Shown: piece by piece, positions 7,585-15,850 of the stretch
How positions within the stretch are numbered: the stretch's first letter is position 1
Layout of the letters: each line of letters opens with the position of its first letter
From: Spirochaetaceae bacterium
Lineage (GTDB): Bacteria; Spirochaetota; Spirochaetia; SZUA-6; Bin103
Direction: 5' to 3'
DNA length: 54,468 nucleotides
Assembly: GCA_028820215.1 (NCBI GenBank)
Contig: JAPPKD010000131.1
Span: forward strand, 1-54,468
Program-made: the position numbers and the translations under genes
Notes under the pieces: generated by a model
The model's database searches: none
What the model saw: the letters and a program-made list of their open reading frames with translations, nothing else
What the model was told of the DNA's origin: nothing

Positions 7585-8832
7585 ATGCCAGGCTTGACAA
7601 CCGCTCGAGATCGCGCGACATACGCCGAATTGATGACGGTGCTGGGACGACCCCTGGAGTTGCCTTGTGGCGTGGTGTTGAAGAACCGTCTGGTAAAGTC
7701 CGCGATGTCCGACTCGCTTGGAGATGGCGAGGGTAACCCCACTGACGCGCAGATGCGGCTCTACGAACGGTGGGCCGAAGGTGGGACGGCGCTATCGCTG
7801 ATCGGCGAGGTGCAGGCGGATCCCCGTTATCCCGAGAAACCCGGCAATCTTGTTCTTGCGCCGGATGCCGATGTGCAGGCCATGCAAGTCCTGGCACGAC
7901 GAGGGTCAGCAAACCGTGCCGAAATCTGGCCGCAGATCGGCCATGCCGGGGCTCTGTCACATGTCCCGATCAGTCGGCCCAAGGGACCCTCTCCACTGGA
8001 TATTGAAGGACTCCGGTGCGAAGGGATGTCAGGCGATGACATTCGTGAATTGCCCGGCATATACGCAAGAGCTGCGATACTCGCGAAGAATGCAGGATTC
8101 GGGGGCGTCCAGATCCATGCGGCGCACGGGTTTCTGTTGAGCCAATTCCTGTCACCTCTGTTCAATCGAAGGACGGATGCCCATGGCGGCTCGATCGAAA
8201 GGCGGTTCCGCATCGTTCACGACGTGACAGACGCCGTCAGGCAGGGCGTTGGCGTGTCGTTTCCGGTCGGCATCAAGATCAACTCCACGGACAGATTGGT
8301 GGGAGGCCTTACGGAAGACGATGCTCTGCAAGTGGTCGACATGCTCGACCGGACTTCTGTCGACCTTATCGACATCAGCGGAGGCACCTATTTCCCAGGG
8401 TCGGCATCCAGTTCCGACGGGAGATCATCGTCCGGGCCCTACTTCATCGATTTTGCGAAGCGCGCGAAAGAGGTGACGGCTGTTCCAATCATGGCAACAG
8501 GAGGATTCCAGACAAGGGATCTGGCGACAGACGCGGTGGAGCGGGGATGTGTCGACGCGGTGAGCCTTGCCCGCGCGATGGCGCTCAATCCAGCGCTCGC
8601 CAATACGTGGTTGAGCGACGACGGGGGAGATCCTGAATTCCCCGTGTTTGATCCGCCTCCCCAAGGTGGAGTTACCGCGTGGTACACGATGCGGCTCACG
8701 GCGCTTGGAGAAGACGATGAGGGACACTTCGGTCTGAGCCCTGCCTCGGCCTTGGAAGCCTATGAAGCGCGAGATGCACAACGCTGCGAGATCTGGCGAC
8801 GGCGGTTCCCGCAATCGCTGAACATCGGCTGA
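7585..8832 (+). CDS. NADH:flavin oxidoreductase, old yellow enzyme family
   Basis: 415 residues from ATG 7585; ATG 7633 (MTVLGRPLELPCG) is a possible shorter start that still keeps the whole domain. It has the FMN-binding TIM barrel of the OYE family: LKNRLVKSAMSD near the N-terminus, IHAAHGFLLSQFLSPLFNRR, the R-T-D-x-x-GGS-x-E-x-R segment, and IMATGGFQTRD for phosphate binding. Members reduce activated C=C bonds or act on enoate and amine substrates with NAD(P)H. There is no C-terminal Fe-S/FAD module, so it is a single-domain form. Codon use is less GC-rich than its neighbours, with more AGA, TTG and ATA codons, which suggests later acquisition. Confidence 0.85.
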   Translation: MPGLTTARDRATYAELMTVLGRPLELPCGVVLKNRLVKSAMSDSLGDGEGNPTDAQMRLYERWAEGGTALSLIGEVQADPRYPEKPGNLVLAPDADVQAMQVLARRGSANRAEIWPQIGHAGALSHVPISRPKGPSPLDIEGLRCEGMSGDDIRELPGIYARAAILAKNAGFGGVQIHAAHGFLLSQFLSPLFNRRTDAHGGSIERRFRIVHDVTDAVRQGVGVSFPVGIKINSTDRLVGGLTEDDALQVVDMLDRTSVDLIDISGGTYFPGSASSSDGRSSSGPYFIDFAKRAKEVTAVPIMATGGFQTRDLATDAVERGCVDAVSLARAMALNPALANTWLSDDGGDPEFPVFDPPPQGGVTAWYTMRLTALGEDDEGHFGLSPASALEAYEARDAQRCEIWRRRFPQSLNIG

Positions 8833-8857
8833 CGCACCTTGGCTACCGTGCAGGATC

Positions 8858-9622
8858 TCATCGGGCGCGGAGCACAAAGAACTCGTAACCGTAGAAGTCC
8901 GAGAAGGCATGCCACATGTCTATTTCCCTCTGGCACTCGTCCGCCAACTCCTGTGCGTCCTGCTCATCGTGGTGACGCGTCCGGAGTGCGGTCACGTTGT
9001 CTTGCAGTGGCCGATAGTAGTCGTCCCACCATGCGGACGCCGGGAGGGGAAAGTGCCCGACGGTCTCGTAGCCGCACGCCTCGGTGGCTTCCAGGAGTGC
9101 GGAGGTGTCGCGTATGGCCGGGTACTCGCGGTTCCAGAACGCTGCGCACGCCGCGGGCGGGTCGGGCTTCCGCCAGCATACCTCGGTCAGCGCGACGTGC
9201 CCGTTGCGTCGCAGCAGCCGGCGCCAATCACGGAGGGCCGCTTCGACACCCATGTTGTAGATCGCGCCTTCACACCAGATCAGGTCGAAGGAGCCGTCGG
9301 CGAAGACGAGTCGGCGCATGTCCGCGACGCGGGCCTCCAGCCGATCCGCGACGCCTAGTTCATGCGCCTTGCGGCTCAGCTCGTCTATGAACGGGGGGTG
9401 GTTATCGACGGCGACGATGCGCGCCGGCGAGCTTTGCACCAGAACCAATGTCTGGGCGCCGGTCCCGCAACCGACGTCGAGGACGCGGGTCCGTGGTCCC
9501 ACGTCCGGCACGAGCCCGAGGGCCCGGCGTGTGCTGGGTTCTGTCCCCGGTCCCTGCCGGGGAAGCCCACTGAACAGCTCGTAGAACAGCGCGGTGGCTC
9601 GATCGGGCGGTGTGGTACGCAT
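8858..9622 (-). CDS. Class I SAM-dependent methyltransferase
   Basis: 254 residues from ATG 9622. Motif I is TRVLDVGCGTGAQTLVL (residues about 45-61), followed by an acidic SAM-ribose contact in IVAVDNHPPFIDELS and motif II in FDLIWCEGAIYNMGV. The C-terminal half (WWDDYYRPLQDNV, then FSDFYGYEFFVLRAR) resembles small-molecule methyltransferases annotated as ubiE/COQ5- or SAM-type without known substrate. It is convergent with the flavin oxidoreductase (25 bases apart) and divergent from the threonine dehydratase-like gene. Function beyond SAM-dependent methyl transfer is not visible. Confidence 0.85.
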   Translation of the reverse strand: MRTTPPDRATALFYELFSGLPRQGPGTEPSTRRALGLVPDVGPRTRVLDVGCGTGAQTLVLVQSSPARIVAVDNHPPFIDELSRKAHELGVADRLEARVADMRRLVFADGSFDLIWCEGAIYNMGVEAALRDWRRLLRRNGHVALTEVCWRKPDPPAACAAFWNREYPAIRDTSALLEATEACGYETVGHFPLPASAWWDDYYRPLQDNVTALRTRHHDEQDAQELADECQREIDMWHAFSDFYGYEFFVLRAR

Positions 9623-9711
9623 GCAGCACGCCTCCGGACGAAGGGTAATGGAGAGGCAGGAGATGAGGGCGAAGGCTTCCCGCCGGCCTGCCGTAGGCGT
9701 ACGTTGTAGGC

Positions 9712-10683
9712 GTGTCTGACGTACGGCTTCCTTCGCTTGACGAGATCGAGAGCGCGGCCCAGATCGTCTATCGCGCCATGCCGCCGACCCCTCAGTACCG
9801 CTGGCCGCTGCTGTGCGAGCGGACCGGCTGCTCGGTGTGGGTGAAGCACGAGAATCACACCCCTATCGGCTCGTTCAAGCTGCGCGGCGCGCTGGTAGCG
9901 GTGGACCGGCTGCGGAGCGCCAAACCACGGGTCAACGAGGTGGTGGCGGCCACGCGGGGCAACTACGGCCAGAGCGTCGCCTTCGCCGCGCGCCTGGCCG
10001 GACTCTCCGCAACCGTGGTGATGCCGGCCGGCAACAGCCGTGAGAAGAACGCCGCGATGCGAGCGTTCGGCGCCCGGCTCGTCGAGCACGGCAAGGACTT
10101 CGATGAAGCGTATGCTCATGCCGCCGTGCTGGCCGCCGGTGACCGCAGGCACCTGATGCCGTCGTTCAGCCCGGAACTGGTCCGGGGCGTGGCCAGTTCC
10201 GGCCTGGAGCTGTTCCGGGAGGTCGAGGACCTGGACGCCGTCTACGTGCCGATCGGCTTGGGCTCCGGCATCTGCGGGGTGATGGCCGCCCGCAACGCGC
10301 TGTCACCGACGACGGCGGTGATTGGAGTGGTCTCGGCCGCCTTGCCTGCCTATCAGCGTTCGTTCGCCGCGGGCGAGTCGCGCCCGACCGGTCCCGCGCC
10401 GACCATCGCCGACGGCATGGCGGTGCGTGTCCCTGACGAAGAGGCGCTCGCCTTGATCCTGGCCGGCGTGGACCGGGTCGTCGCCGTCTCCGAAGCCGAG
10501 CTGCGCTCGGCGATGCGCGCCTACTACACCGACACGCACAACGTCGCCGAAGGGGCGGGAGCGGGGCCGCTGGCGGCGCTGCTCCAGGAACGGTCGCGGA
10601 TGCGCGGCAGCCGCGTCGCGCTGGCGCTCTCGGGCGGCAACATCGACCGGGAGCTCTTCGCGGAGGTACTGGCCGGCTCGTAG
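9712..10683 (+). CDS. Threonine/serine dehydratase-like PLP enzyme
   Basis: 323 residues from GTG 9712, the only start close to the conserved N-terminus. It belongs to the fold-type II PLP family: Lys56 within PIGSFKLRGA is the Schiff-base lysine, ATRGNYGQSVAFAARL is the substrate/cofactor loop, GLGSGICGVMAAR is the phosphate-binding glycine loop, and ALSGGNID closes the site. Such enzymes deaminate threonine or serine to 2-oxo acids, or act on hydroxyaspartate or related amino acids. There is no regulatory ACT domain, which suggests a catabolic or racemase-type member. It stands alone between a divergent methyltransferase and an EEP-fold gene. Confidence 0.85.
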   Translation: MSDVRLPSLDEIESAAQIVYRAMPPTPQYRWPLLCERTGCSVWVKHENHTPIGSFKLRGALVAVDRLRSAKPRVNEVVAATRGNYGQSVAFAARLAGLSATVVMPAGNSREKNAAMRAFGARLVEHGKDFDEAYAHAAVLAAGDRRHLMPSFSPELVRGVASSGLELFREVEDLDAVYVPIGLGSGICGVMAARNALSPTTAVIGVVSAALPAYQRSFAAGESRPTGPAPTIADGMAVRVPDEEALALILAGVDRVVAVSEAELRSAMRAYYTDTHNVAEGAGAGPLAALLQERSRMRGSRVALALSGGNIDRELFAEVLAGS

Positions 10684-10742
10684 CGGCGGCCACGGACGCC
10701 TGTCGCTTCTACGAGTGATGGGAATGTGGTTGGATCAAGTCC

Positions 10743-11414
10743 ATGCGTCTTGTCACGTGGAACACCGGGCATCGGGCGGACACACGGTCGCAGGCCGAGT
10801 TTCTGCGGGGCCTGTCACCGGACGTCATCGCGTTGCAGGAGATCATGCGAACGTCCCTCGAGCGTTGGAAGCCGCTGCTGAGTGAGATCGGCCTTCCTCA
10901 TTGGATGAGCCCCGTGAGGGCCCCGATGCGTGCCTACAGCGGCGTACTCATCGCCTCGAAGGCCCCTGTCCACCTGCTCTCGCCCGCAGACGGCGCGATG
11001 GATACGGAAAGCCGATGGCCGAACATGCATGCTTCGCTCTCGGTGCAGCTTGCCAACGGCATCAGGCTGCACACGGCGTGTCTGTGGGGAGAGCTTCCCG
11101 ATCGGAAGGAGGTGATTCACTCGGCCATGTCGCGAAGAGGCCGGCATCCGACCATCCTGGCCGGCGACCTGCACGGCGATGAATCGGACGATCCCCTGGC
11201 GCTCCGGAAGTTCGGGGTGCGCGACGTATACCTCGATCTGCATGGCCACGATGAAGCCCCTTGCAGCTTCGTTGCGGGAACGCGGAGCGACCACGTCTTC
11301 GCGAGCCGTGACCTCCGCGTGCGCCGCGCGAAGTACTGGACCGGGAAGATGGGCACGATCGCCGAGGGCGGACTGAGCGATCATGCACCTCTGGAGGTGG
11401 TGTTCGACCTCTGA
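10743..11414 (+). CDS. Endonuclease/exonuclease/phosphatase (EEP) family protein
   Basis: 223 residues from ATG 10743. The EEP metal-dependent phosphodiesterase fold is recognisable from TWNTGH at the N-terminus, the metal-binding Glu33 in IALQEI, ILAGDLHGDE in the middle (usually GDFN) and the terminal LSDHAPLE with the catalytic Asp-His pair. It is shorter than most members (about 250-300 residues). Substrates in this family range from DNA to sphingomyelin and inositol phosphates, so the target is open. There is no signal peptide, so it should act in the cytoplasm. Codon use is somewhat less GC-biased than the downstream genes. Confidence 0.8.
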   Translation: MRLVTWNTGHRADTRSQAEFLRGLSPDVIALQEIMRTSLERWKPLLSEIGLPHWMSPVRAPMRAYSGVLIASKAPVHLLSPADGAMDTESRWPNMHASLSVQLANGIRLHTACLWGELPDRKEVIHSAMSRRGRHPTILAGDLHGDESDDPLALRKFGVRDVYLDLHGHDEAPCSFVAGTRSDHVFASRDLRVRRAKYWTGKMGTIAEGGLSDHAPLEVVFDL

Positions 11415-11452
11415 CGGGAGAACGCGTCGCCGCCTGCGGTATCATCCCGGCC

Positions 11453-12508
11453 ATGTCACGAAGCAGCGGCACGATCCGCATCGGCATCGTCGGCGCGGGC
11501 AACAACACCCGCAACCGCCACATCCCCGGACTGAAGGCACAACCCGATGTCGAGCTGGTCAGCGTCGTCAACCGCTCCCGTCAGTCTTCCGAGCGGGCGG
11601 CGGCCGAGCACGGCATCGGCCGCGTCCACGACCACTGGCGCGAGCTGGTCGAGGCCGACGACGTCGACGCCGTCCTGATCGGCACCTGGCCCTACCTGCA
11701 CAAGCCGGTCACGCTCGCCGCGCTGGCGGCCGGCAAGCACGTCCTGACCGAGGCGCGGCTGGCGCTGAACCTGGCCGAGGCGCGCGCGATGCTGGCCGCT
11801 TCGCGCGCGCGGCCCGACCTGGTCACGCAGGTGGTGCCGGCGGCGATGACCCTGGGAATGGACGCGACCATCTGCCGGCACATCGCCGACGGCTACGTCG
11901 GCGACGTGCTGGCGGTCGAGCACCTGGGCGGCGGCGGATTCATCGACCGCGAGGCGCCGGCGATGTGGCGCGACAGCGCCGTCTACAGCGGGCTGAACAT
12001 CGGCTCGCTGGGCATCACCTACGAGACGATCATGCGCTGGGTGGGACCGGCCACCCGAGTGGCGGCCATCGGCAAGACCTTCGTGACGACCCGCCGCGAC
12101 AACGCGGGCGTCGCGCAGGCCATGCAGCTTCCCGACCACCTGGAGGTCCTGGCCGACATGGCGTGCGGTGCCACGCTGCACCTGCAGCTCTCCAGCGTGA
12201 TGGGCCACGGCATGGCCGGGACGACGATCTACGGCTCGGAGGGCACGTTGCGCATCGCCGACGGTCAACTTCTGGGCGCGCGGCGGGACGACGACGCGCT
12301 CGCGCCTCTGCCGATTCCCCCTGCCAAGCCCCGACCGGGCGAGCTCATGCCGCCCGGCTGGCGGGTGGAGGAGGAGTTCTGCGCCGCCATCCGCGGCGAG
12401 GGCGCGATCGAGCGCAACACCTTCGAGATCGGCGTCCAGTACATGGCGTTCACGGAGGCGGTCCATCGCAGCATGGCCGAAGACCGCACGGCGCCGGTCG
12501 AGCGCTGA
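11453..12508 (+). CDS. Gfo/Idh/MocA family oxidoreductase
   Basis: 351 residues from ATG 11453. The NAD(P)-binding Rossmann motif IRIGIVGAGNNTRNRHIPGL occupies residues about 7-26. GKHVLTEARLALNLAEARAM takes the place of the usual GKHVxxEKPxA motif, so the conserved catalytic Lys-Pro pair is Ala-Arg here and activity may differ. The C-terminal alpha/beta domain is present (HLGGGGFIDREAPAMW). The family oxidises or reduces sugars, inositols and cyclic derivatives. It is followed 11 bases later by an aldo/keto reductase on the same strand, so the two are probably co-transcribed for carbohydrate or polyol conversion. Confidence 0.85.
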   Translation: MSRSSGTIRIGIVGAGNNTRNRHIPGLKAQPDVELVSVVNRSRQSSERAAAEHGIGRVHDHWRELVEADDVDAVLIGTWPYLHKPVTLAALAAGKHVLTEARLALNLAEARAMLAASRARPDLVTQVVPAAMTLGMDATICRHIADGYVGDVLAVEHLGGGGFIDREAPAMWRDSAVYSGLNIGSLGITYETIMRWVGPATRVAAIGKTFVTTRRDNAGVAQAMQLPDHLEVLADMACGATLHLQLSSVMGHGMAGTTIYGSEGTLRIADGQLLGARRDDDALAPLPIPPAKPRPGELMPPGWRVEEEFCAAIRGEGAIERNTFEIGVQYMAFTEAVHRSMAEDRTAPVER

Positions 12509-12519
12509 AGGAGAGAGGC

Positions 12520-13482
12520 ATGGAATACCGAACGCTCGGCAAGACCGGCATCGAGGTCTCGCGCATCGGCCTGGGCTGCTATCAGATGGGCGGCATGCAC
12601 GGCGGCGGCGGCTGGCCCGGCATGGACGACGAGGAGTCGGTGCGCACCATCCACCACGCCGAGACGCTGGGCGTGAACCTGCTGGACACGGCCGAGGGCT
12701 ACGGCGCCGGCCACTCGGAGCGGATCATCGGCCGCGCGCTCATCGGACGGCGCAGCCGCTACGTGGTGGCGACCAAGGTGGCGCCGCCCGTCGACGGCGA
12801 CAGCGAAGCAGACGCGCGCTCCCGCGTTCAGACCGCCTGCGCCGGCAGCCTGCAGCGGCTCGGCACCGACTACATCGACGTCTACCAGCTCCACGGCGTG
12901 CCGCCGAGCGAGCTGATGCCGGCCGTGGCCGAGGAGCTCGCGAAGCTGCAGCAGGCCGGCAAGATCCGCTGCTGGGGCATCTCCACCAACGACGGCGGCG
13001 CCATGCGCGAGTTGCTGCGCCTGGGGGACCTGGCCATGGCGCAGGTGGGCTTTAGCATCGTCAATCCCACCGCGGACGACGCGCTGGCGCTGGCGCTGGA
13101 GGCGAACCTGGGCACGCTGATCCGCGTGCCGCTCGGCCAGGGAGCCTTGACCGGCAAGTACTTCGACGCGCAGCAGCTCGACGGTGAGGATCGGCGCCAC
13201 GAGCGCTTCACCAACCCGCGCGCGCGGGAGGCGCTCGCCAAACTGGCCGAGCTCCGCTTCCTGACCGAGCGAGGCCGCACGATGGTGCAGGCGGCCCTGC
13301 GGTTCGTGCTGGACACCGACGGCGTGACGGCGGCCATACCCGGCGCCAGGGACCGGGCGCAACTGGAGCAGAACGCCGGCGCCGCGGACGTGGCGCCGCT
13401 GTCGGCGGAGGAACGGGAGCGGGCCATGCGCATCGGCGCCGAGTCGGGCTGGCCGCTGCCGCCCTACGCGAAGAAGGCATAG
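12520..13482 (+). CDS. Aldo/keto reductase
   Basis: 320 residues from ATG 12520, with AAGGAGAG a few bases upstream. The AKR catalytic tetrad is visible as Asp56 and Tyr61 in NLLDTAEGYGAGHSE, Lys86 in YVVATKVAP, and His125 in DVYQLHGVP. IPGARDRAQLEQNAGA near the C-terminus is the NADP(H)-binding loop. It is an (alpha/beta)8-barrel NADPH-dependent carbonyl reductase of the AKR type often found in sugar-use operons. It lies immediately downstream of the Gfo/Idh/MocA gene and 6 bases before the Nudix gene. Confidence 0.9.
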   Translation: MEYRTLGKTGIEVSRIGLGCYQMGGMHGGGGWPGMDDEESVRTIHHAETLGVNLLDTAEGYGAGHSERIIGRALIGRRSRYVVATKVAPPVDGDSEADARSRVQTACAGSLQRLGTDYIDVYQLHGVPPSELMPAVAEELAKLQQAGKIRCWGISTNDGGAMRELLRLGDLAMAQVGFSIVNPTADDALALALEANLGTLIRVPLGQGALTGKYFDAQQLDGEDRRHERFTNPRAREALAKLAELRFLTERGRTMVQAALRFVLDTDGVTAAIPGARDRAQLEQNAGAADVAPLSAEERERAMRIGAESGWPLPPYAKKA

Positions 13483-13488
13483 CCGCCG

Positions 13489-14025
13489 TTGCCGGCGCTG
13501 GCGGACGCGCGCTCGCTGCGCGACATCGACTGGGACACCTGGGTGCCGGTGGACGTCACCACGGTGGTGTTCGTCGTCGAGGACGACCGCGCGCTGCTCA
13601 TCCGCAAGAAGCGCGGGCTGGGGGCCGGCAAGGTGAACGCCCCGGGCGGACGCGTCGAAGCGGGCGAGGCCCCCGCGGCGGGGGCCGCGCGGGAGCTCTG
13701 GGAGGAGGTGCGCCTCCGCGCCGGCCGGCTGAGTCACCGGGGCGTCATCTCGTTCCAGTTCCTGGACGGCTACTCGACTCACATGCACGTGTTCCGCGCC
13801 GCGGGCGCGAACGGCACGCCCGCCGAAACCGAGGAGGCCGAGCCGATGTGGGTGTCGCTCGACGCGATCCCGTACGAGCGGATGTGGGCCGACGACCGCG
13901 AGTGGCTCCCCCGTTTCCTGGCGGGCGAGCGGTTCCGTGGCTGGGGGCTGTTCGACGGCGATACGATGCTGGACTTCAGACTGCAGACCGAGGAGGACGG
14001 CGATGGGTGGAACGATGGTGAGTGA
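13489..14025 (+). CDS. Nudix hydrolase
   Basis: 178 residues from TTG 13489, supported by AAGAAGG upstream and 6-base spacing to the previous stop. The Nudix box lies at about residues 54-76 (GRVEAGEAPAAGAARELWEE then V), with the catalytic R-E-x-x-E-E core intact. FVVEDDRALLIRKKRGLGAG precedes it, as in MutT/8-oxo-dGTP diphosphatase-like members. Nudix enzymes cleave nucleoside diphosphates linked to another group using Mg2+. It overlaps the gamma-glutamyltransferase gene by 23 bases, so the two are translationally coupled, although no direct metabolic link between them is evident. Confidence 0.85.
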   Translation: MPALADARSLRDIDWDTWVPVDVTTVVFVVEDDRALLIRKKRGLGAGKVNAPGGRVEAGEAPAAGAARELWEEVRLRAGRLSHRGVISFQFLDGYSTHMHVFRAAGANGTPAETEEAEPMWVSLDAIPYERMWADDREWLPRFLAGERFRGWGLFDGDTMLDFRLQTEEDGDGWNDGE

Positions 14026-15769
14026 GAGCACCTTCGCCGCGAGCAAGAGCGAGGCGCGCGGGGAGCGCGCCATGGTGGCCACCAAGCACCGCCTGGCCAC
14101 CGCCGCCGCCCTGAGCTCGCTGCGCGCGGGCGGCAACGTCATGGACGCGGCCGTGGCGGCCGCGTTCGCGGTCGGGGTGGTGGAGCCTTCCTCCAGCGGC
14201 ATCGGCGGCGGCGGCTACCTGGTCTACCAGATGGGGGAGCGCGGCGGCGTGTTCGCGTTTCCCATGCGCGCGTCGCTGGCGGCCGCACCCGACATGTACA
14301 CCGGCGTGGCGGCGGTGGGCGCGTTCGGCTGGCCGGGCGTGGAGGACAACGCCAACCTGGAGGGACCGCGCTCGATCGCCACCCCCGGGGCGGTCGCCGG
14401 CCTCACGGCCGCGCACGCGGCGTTCGGGCGCCTGCCGCTCGACGCGGTGGTGGCGCCGGCCGTGGAGCTCGCGCAGTACGGCTTCGCTCCCGAGTTCCAC
14501 GACGTGATGGCCTTCGCGAGTCAGGTGGGCAAGCTCACGCGCTACCCGGAGTTGCGCCGCACCTTTCTGCCCGCGGGCGAGCTGCCGTCCGGGATCGAGA
14601 TCCCCGGCAGCCCCTACACGCGCGGCGACGTGCTGCGGGCGGCGCCGGTCAGGATCCGCCAGCCGGATCTGGGCGACACGCTGAGTGCGATCGGCCGGAA
14701 AGGGGCCGACGCGTTCTACCGGGGCGAGGTCGGCCGGCGGCTGGTCGACGCGGTGCGCGAGGCGGGAGGCATCCTGGACCATGCCGACCTGGAGAGCTAT
14801 CGGCCGCTCCACTGGCAGACCGGCGCCGACCCGGCGCCGCTGGAAGTGGCCTACCGCGGCGACCGCGTGCGGGTGGCGCCGTTCGCCTCGGGCGGCATCA
14901 CCAGCGCCATGACCCTGCAGCTCCTGTCCGGGAGCGACCTGCGCGCCTGCGAGCACAACGACGCCGAGGCCCTGCACCGCTACATCTGCGCCGCGCGCCT
15001 GGCCTACGCCGACCGCTTCGCCTACCTGGCCGACCCGGAGACCGCGGACGTGCCCTGGCGCGGCCTGACCTCGCCGTCCTACGCCGCGCGCCGCCAGGCC
15101 GGCATCGGCGACAAGGCGCCGGCGCGCTTCAAGGCCGGCGACCCGTGGCGGGAGGAGGGCCGCAAGGCCCCGAAGCGTCCGCCCGGCAGCGCGCCGGCCT
15201 ATCACGACGGCACCACCCACCTGTGCGTGATGGACGGCGACGGCAACGCCGTGTCGCTGACCAACACGCTGGGGTCCGGCTTCGGCTCCGGCGTGGTGGC
15301 CGGACGCACCGGCGTGATCCTCAACAACGGCATGATGTGGGTCGACCCGGTGCCCGGCCACGTCAACTCGATCGCGCCCGGCAAGCAGCCGCTGAACAAC
15401 ATGTCGCCGATGCTGGTGTTGGGAGACGGAGGCGCACGGCTGGCGGTCGGCGCCTCCGGCGGCCGGCGGATCACCAACTGCGTCACCAGCCTGGTGGTGA
15501 AGATGCTCGACTTCGGGCTCGGTCCGCAGGCCGCGATCGACGCGCCGCGTCTGGATTGCAGCACGCCGCTGACCGCCGTCGACGGCCGCCTGGACCCGGA
15601 CGTGGTCGAGGAGTTGCGCGCCCGCCGCCACCGCGTGGCGGTGATCGACCCGCGCTACACCACCGAGGGCATGAGCCCGTTCGCCAGCCCCCTGGCCATC
15701 ACCCGCGGACCCGACGGCCTGCGCGGCGGCGCCGACACCTTCCACACCGCCCACGCCGCCGGCCTGTAA
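14003..15769 (+). CDS. ggt: Gamma-glutamyltransferase
   Basis: 588 residues from ATG 14003, preceded by GAGGA at a good distance. It has the Ntn-hydrolase features of gamma-glutamyltranspeptidase: GGNVMDAAVAAAFAVGVVEP and SSGIGGGGYLVYQ near the N-terminus, and the autoprocessing site with Thr404-Thr405-His406 in DGTTHLCVMDGDGNAVSLT. LNNGMMWVDPVPGHVNSIAPG and NNMSPMLVL follow as in the small subunit. The enzyme cleaves or transfers the gamma-glutamyl group of glutathione and gamma-glutamyl compounds. I see no signal peptide from this start, while classical GGT is periplasmic, so a cytoplasmic form is possible. It overlaps the Nudix gene and precedes an ABC importer. Confidence 0.9.
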   Translation: MGGTMVSESTFAASKSEARGERAMVATKHRLATAAALSSLRAGGNVMDAAVAAAFAVGVVEPSSSGIGGGGYLVYQMGERGGVFAFPMRASLAAAPDMYTGVAAVGAFGWPGVEDNANLEGPRSIATPGAVAGLTAAHAAFGRLPLDAVVAPAVELAQYGFAPEFHDVMAFASQVGKLTRYPELRRTFLPAGELPSGIEIPGSPYTRGDVLRAAPVRIRQPDLGDTLSAIGRKGADAFYRGEVGRRLVDAVREAGGILDHADLESYRPLHWQTGADPAPLEVAYRGDRVRVAPFASGGITSAMTLQLLSGSDLRACEHNDAEALHRYICAARLAYADRFAYLADPETADVPWRGLTSPSYAARRQAGIGDKAPARFKAGDPWREEGRKAPKRPPGSAPAYHDGTTHLCVMDGDGNAVSLTNTLGSGFGSGVVAGRTGVILNNGMMWVDPVPGHVNSIAPGKQPLNNMSPMLVLGDGGARLAVGASGGRRITNCVTSLVVKMLDFGLGPQAAIDAPRLDCSTPLTAVDGRLDPDVVEELRARRHRVAVIDPRYTTEGMSPFASPLAITRGPDGLRGGADTFHTAHAAGL

Positions 15770-15814
15770 GGGTCCGTTTGCGTCCGGGTGGGGGGTGGGG
15801 CACGATGGGCGGAA

Positions 15815-15826
15815 ATCGATATCGAT
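15815..15826. promoter_or_regulatory. ATCGATATCGAT palindrome upstream of ABC importer
   Basis: A perfect 12-base palindrome lies 24 bases before the GTG start of the solute-binding protein gene. It is AT-rich relative to its surroundings and well placed for an operator of a sugar-responsive dimeric regulator. Palindromes of this length are expected by chance several times in the window, so the call is tentative. Confidence 0.25.
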
Positions 15827-15850
15827 ACTGTCCGAACGGGGGGCAATGTT

